Below are positions 14,903 to 17,519 of a DNA stretch of 17,519 bases, piece by piece (the stretch's first letter is position 1; each line of letters opens with the position of its first letter). The position numbers and the translations under genes are program-made. Source of the stretch: Planctomycetaceae bacterium (GTDB lineage Bacteria; Planctomycetota; Planctomycetia; Planctomycetales; Planctomycetaceae); the NCBI GenBank assembly GCA_003503535.1, contig DOCI01000308.1, positions 30,321 to 47,839 on the forward strand, given 5' to 3'. The notes under the pieces were generated by a model that was given only the letters and a program-made list of their open reading frames with translations, was not told the DNA's origin and ran no database searches.

Positions 14903-15493
14903 TTGTCTGGATCAAAACAATTACACGAGAGTTGCGACGGAGTTGGTTTTTGGATTGTGAGCACTGCCCATGCATTCCGCCAGGCACTCGAATGCCAACT
15001 GACACACAAAGGGATCACCTTTCGACAGTGGGAAGTCCTTTCGCTACTCAGTAAGGACGGTGAACAGCCGCAGTCGGACCTGGCAGATAAAATGGGGCTC
15101 GAGGCTCAAACACTTGCTGGAATTATCGCCCGTATGGAACGCGATGGTTGGCTGCAACGAAAAGGCTGTTGTTCGGATCGCCGTCGGAAACTGATCAGTG
15201 CAACCGCAAAAGCGAAGAAAATTCAGCAGGAAATGCACGAATGCTGCGAACTGGTTCGAAATCAGGCTGTTCAGGGCCTTGGGCAGAAGGAACTTCTCGA
15301 ACTAAAACGTGTTTGCGAATTGATGCGGAACAATTTAGCTGGTGACTGTCCAGAACCGAACTTGATTCCAAAACTCTCAGAAACCATACATTCCCAAACG
15401 CCATGCAAAACTTTTCCCCTGGATGAAGATACGCACATCAGTATGGACGATACGGTTGCTCCGACCAACGCGATCCGCTCTCGAAAGTCTTAA
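14903..15493 (+). CDS. MarR-family transcriptional regulator, cysteine-rich, with C-terminal tail
   Basis: The 196-residue protein has a MarR winged helix-turn-helix. [13 protein letters not shown] (38-50) begins the domain. [28 protein letters not shown] (57-84) is the helix-turn-helix with recognition helix, and the wing carries the conserved [11 protein letters not shown] (91-101). Flanking helices should form the dimer interface. MarR proteins repress or activate genes in response to small ligands or oxidants. Nine cysteines are unusual: 11, 31, the wing pair 89-90, the pair 114-115, then 138, 149 and 168; redox or metal sensing is possible. A tail of about 45 residues follows the fold, probably disordered. 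It starts with TTG behind an SD. No efflux pump is adjacent, so targets are unknown; self-regulation through upstream dyads is likely. Confidence 0.9.
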   Translation: MSGSKQLHESCDGVGFWIVSTAHAFRQALECQLTHKGITFRQWEVLSLLSKDGEQPQSDLADKMGLEAQTLAGIIARMERDGWLQRKGCCSDRRRKLISATAKAKKIQQEMHECCELVRNQAVQGLGQKELLELKRVCELMRNNLAGDCPEPNLIPKLSETIHSQTPCKTFPLDEDTHISMDDTVAPTNAIRSRKS

Positions 15494-15535
15494 GACGAGC
15501 AATACGACTGCATTACAGATTCACACAGATGTCAA

Positions 15536-15568
15536 AAAGCCTCCGAACAAAACGTGTCCGGAGGCTTT
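15536..15568. terminator. Bidirectional intrinsic terminator
   Basis: AAAGCCTCCG (15536-15545) and CGGAGGCTTT (15559-15568) form a perfect 10-bp stem with a 13-nt loop. Read on the minus strand the stem runs into five T residues, so it best serves the gene ending at 15596; on the plus strand, with three T residues, it can also end the MarR transcript. Confidence 0.88.
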
Positions 15569-15595
15569 CATCATTCTGGTAATTATTTTCGATGA

Positions 15596-17519
15596 TCATT
15601 CAGCTGAAGACGAAGACTGACGTCGTGTTGGATTACGACGGCGATCTCGCAAACGAGAGGGCCCCTCTTCCATTTGCATCATCATTTCCATTTCCATCGC
15701 AGCGCTGTCGCCACCGTCCAGCAATGCATCGAGCCCGCTGGCTTCAGACATCTTCTTAGAGGCATCTTTAAGATCATTAAAAGGCCCCTTTTCTGCCTCA
15801 TAATATTCATCGTAACGAGCACGAGTTCCTTCAGTGGAGAGCTTGTCGAGAATTTTCAGATTTCCAGAGGAATCAACCACCAGCACCTCAGGGACCACAC
15901 CAACATCTCCCCGGGTGAGTGTTTTTGGCAGGGTTAAATCCTTGTGCAAATTGTAGTCGAGTTTATTGATGACAAGTGCATCGACAATCAAATCGTCTGT
16001 CTTGAATTCCACATCTTCTTCCACTTCATAGGTCATCTCGGCAGGGCGTAACACGTAAGTCTTTGACATGCCACCAATGTAATCGCCTGGTTCCATCGAG
16101 AGATTTCCCTTAATCATCGTTCCCGAGTCGTACCATTGGAAGATCTCCATATTGGTAATCTCATTGGAAATGCCACGAGGTGGTGAAACATTACGAACAA
16201 AGTAGGCATAATCTGGGGACACCACGGCGACGTCACTCGGCTCACTAAAGGGTGTATCGCGCACCGCACCTTGAGCAACTGAAGGATCGACCACCTGGTC
16301 AATGGGGACATCGTAGTTGGGATTGCTCAAGACCAGACTGACTCGATATCGGTAGGCTTTGCCTGCTTCAATATCAAAATCGATATAGCGGAATAAGACG
16401 AGGTTCCCGGCTGCAGAGACTTGCGCTTTGATTTTCTCAATCAGTTTTTTGCGAATCTCTGCGGAAGTCCCTTTGAACTCGGTTTCAAAAACTCGATTCA
16501 ACTGTCGAGTATCTGTTTCATTCAGATATTCCTGTTGCATAGAAGTCGTATCGAGTTGAACCTTGTTGAATCCTTTTTGGACAGCCACTTGCTTAATTTT
16601 CTTATTGTTTTTGAGATGCTCTTCGAGGATTTTGCGATTCAGTGTTTCCTCGTATTCCAGTTCTTCAGATGAGAGTTCAAAATTCTTTACACTGGGATGA
16701 TTCACTTTGTTGCGCCAGACACCCATCAGGCGAGCTGGAAGGGGCATCGTGATGACGGGATTCCTCACCCCGGCAGAGACGACATCAGCATCGTAATCGA
16801 TCGTTTGATTCAAGTAGTCCATGGCAACTTGAATATCGACCGGTTCCCAATCTCCCCAAGGCCCTTCAGAAGAATCCGCCTTTTGACGTTCGAGTTTGAA
16901 ATCCATGAAGCGAACCAGTTTTTCCGCTTCCGATTCTGGAATGCTGAGGGCTTTCGAATAATTGGAAACCTGCTTACGCAAGTCGAAAATTCCTCTCACA
17001 GAGATATAGCGAACCGGAACACCTTTGACATTGGATGGCAAAGACATGCCGCTACCATATTCTCCGCCCATTTCCGCATCATAATCGACAACCATCTCGT
17101 TGTAGTCATTAGAGACGGAATACTCTTCGTAGTAATCTCCCCCCGCATAAGGATTGGCGGCATCGCCAGCCATTTCTGGCCGAGCAGTCGGGCGAGATGC
17201 GATATCGTCCAAACCAAGATCGTCTTCCGGTTTGGTCTCAACGGGTTCTGGTTCCGTATCGGCCATTTCTGTTTCAGGAGTGACGGTCGTACTCTGTGCC
17301 AGAATGGTTCGCCCGGCATCGGCTTTCATTGCCGCGACCATCACAAATTCAGGCTCGCGACGAGGATCATCACTTCCTGTTGGTGGATACATGAATTCAG
17401 CATCCCAACGATACGGGCTGTCCGTAATCCCAACCAGCATCTCTTCAACCTGCTCGTCCACCTCAACGGGAGGGAACTTAGCCCGCTCGTCCTCAGTCCA
17501 GGTCGAATTTGCAATGAGC
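15596..17519 (-). CDS. Large uncharacterised protein, C-terminal part (start beyond the window)
   Basis: I do not assign a family. The frame is open to the window edge: codons upstream of a GTG at 17461 continue without a stop (reading ...[18 protein letters not shown]), so the true start is outside and at least 640 residues are present. In order: an acidic, Glu/Pro-rich stretch, a Gly/Tyr/Asp-rich linker ([16 protein letters not shown]), a mixed helical part rich in Lys/Glu, and then a beta-rich segment [26 protein letters not shown]...TPFSEPSDV that resembles the edge strands of a fibronectin-III-like domain. A tail with [11 protein letters not shown] and [10 protein letters not shown] ends it. 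The linker-plus-beta layout suits an envelope or assembly protein; similar proteins occur in planctomycetes near pilus-like genes, but that is recollection and not shown here. Confidence 0.75.
   Translation of the reverse strand, partial: LIANSTWTEDERAKFPPVEVDEQVEEMLVGITDSPYRWDAEFMYPPTGSDDPRREPEFVMVAAMKADAGRTILAQSTTVTPETEMADTEPEPVETKPEDDLGLDDIASRPTARPEMAGDAANPYAGGDYYEEYSVSNDYNEMVVDYDAEMGGEYGSGMSLPSNVKGVPVRYISVRGIFDLRKQVSNYSKALSIPESEAEKLVRFMDFKLERQKADSSEGPWGDWEPVDIQVAMDYLNQTIDYDADVVSAGVRNPVITMPLPARLMGVWRNKVNHPSVKNFELSSEELEYEETLNRKILEEHLKNNKKIKQVAVQKGFNKVQLDTTSMQQEYLNETDTRQLNRVFETEFKGTSAEIRKKLIEKIKAQVSAAGNLVLFRYIDFDIEAGKAYRYRVSLVLSNPNYDVPIDQVVDPSVAQGAVRDTPFSEPSDVAVVSPDYAYFVRNVSPPRGISNEITNMEIFQWYDSGTMIKGNLSMEPGDYIGGMSKTYVLRPAEMTYEVEEDVEFKTDDLIVDALVINKLDYNLHKDLTLPKTLTRGDVGVVPEVLVVDSSGNLKILDKLSTEGTRARYDEYYEAEKGPFNDLKDASKKMSEASGLDALLDGGDSAAMEMEMMMQMEEGPSRLRDRRRNPTRRQSSSSAE

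Overview
The window looks like ordinary chromosomal sequence from a member of the Planctomycetota. The evidence is two secreted formylglycine-type sulfatases, a secreted NHL-repeat beta-propeller protein, a DUF2079 membrane protein, a rhomboid protease with a long cytosolic tail, several secreted proteins of unknown function, and mixed-strand gene order with short operons. Base composition is moderate and even, and start codons include ATG, GTG and TTG, only some with a clear Shine-Dalgarno (SD) sequence. The phylum assignment is inferred from gene content; there is no rRNA or marker gene here. I saw no insertion sequence, prophage, CRISPR array, tRNA or rRNA.

Layout: (1) 42-1133 (+), NHL-repeat propeller protein, convergent with 1150-2379 (-), a rhomboid protease. 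(2) 2551-3522 (-), a hormone-sensitive-lipase-family esterase, probably upstream of the rhomboid gene on the same strand, and divergent from 3635-5071 (+), sulfatase 1. Sulfatase 1 has a degenerate active site, and its stop codon overlaps the start of a DagK-type kinase gene (5068-5469). (3) The kinase gene converges on a DUF429 gene (5466-6293, -); the two share a TTAA that holds both stop codons. A small secreted protein gene (6321-6725, -) lies just upstream of the DUF429 gene. (4) 6974-8503 (+), sulfatase 2 with an intact active site, convergent with a two-gene minus-strand set: an HtrA-type protease (9500-10672), then a secreted PF00756-like esterase (8569-9405). (5) A 676-bp stretch without a gene, then a Pro/Glu-rich and Tyr/Gly-rich secreted protein (11349-12392, +) that ends in a clear intrinsic terminator. 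(6) 12450-14516 (-), DUF2079 membrane protein; a 386-bp control region with two dyads; and a cysteine-rich MarR regulator with a TTG start (14903-15493, +). (7) A bidirectional terminator, then the C-terminal part of a large uncharacterised protein (15596 to the window end, -) whose start is outside the window.

How the genes fit together: the sulfatases and secreted hydrolases suit the planctomycete habit of taking apart sulfated and esterified polysaccharides. HtrA and the rhomboid protease suit envelope protein quality control or processing. I find no convincing new multi-gene system. The best leads are the sulfatase with replaced catalytic residues, the dyads in front of the MarR gene, and the perfect 14-bp inverted repeat at the start of the PF00756-like esterase gene.
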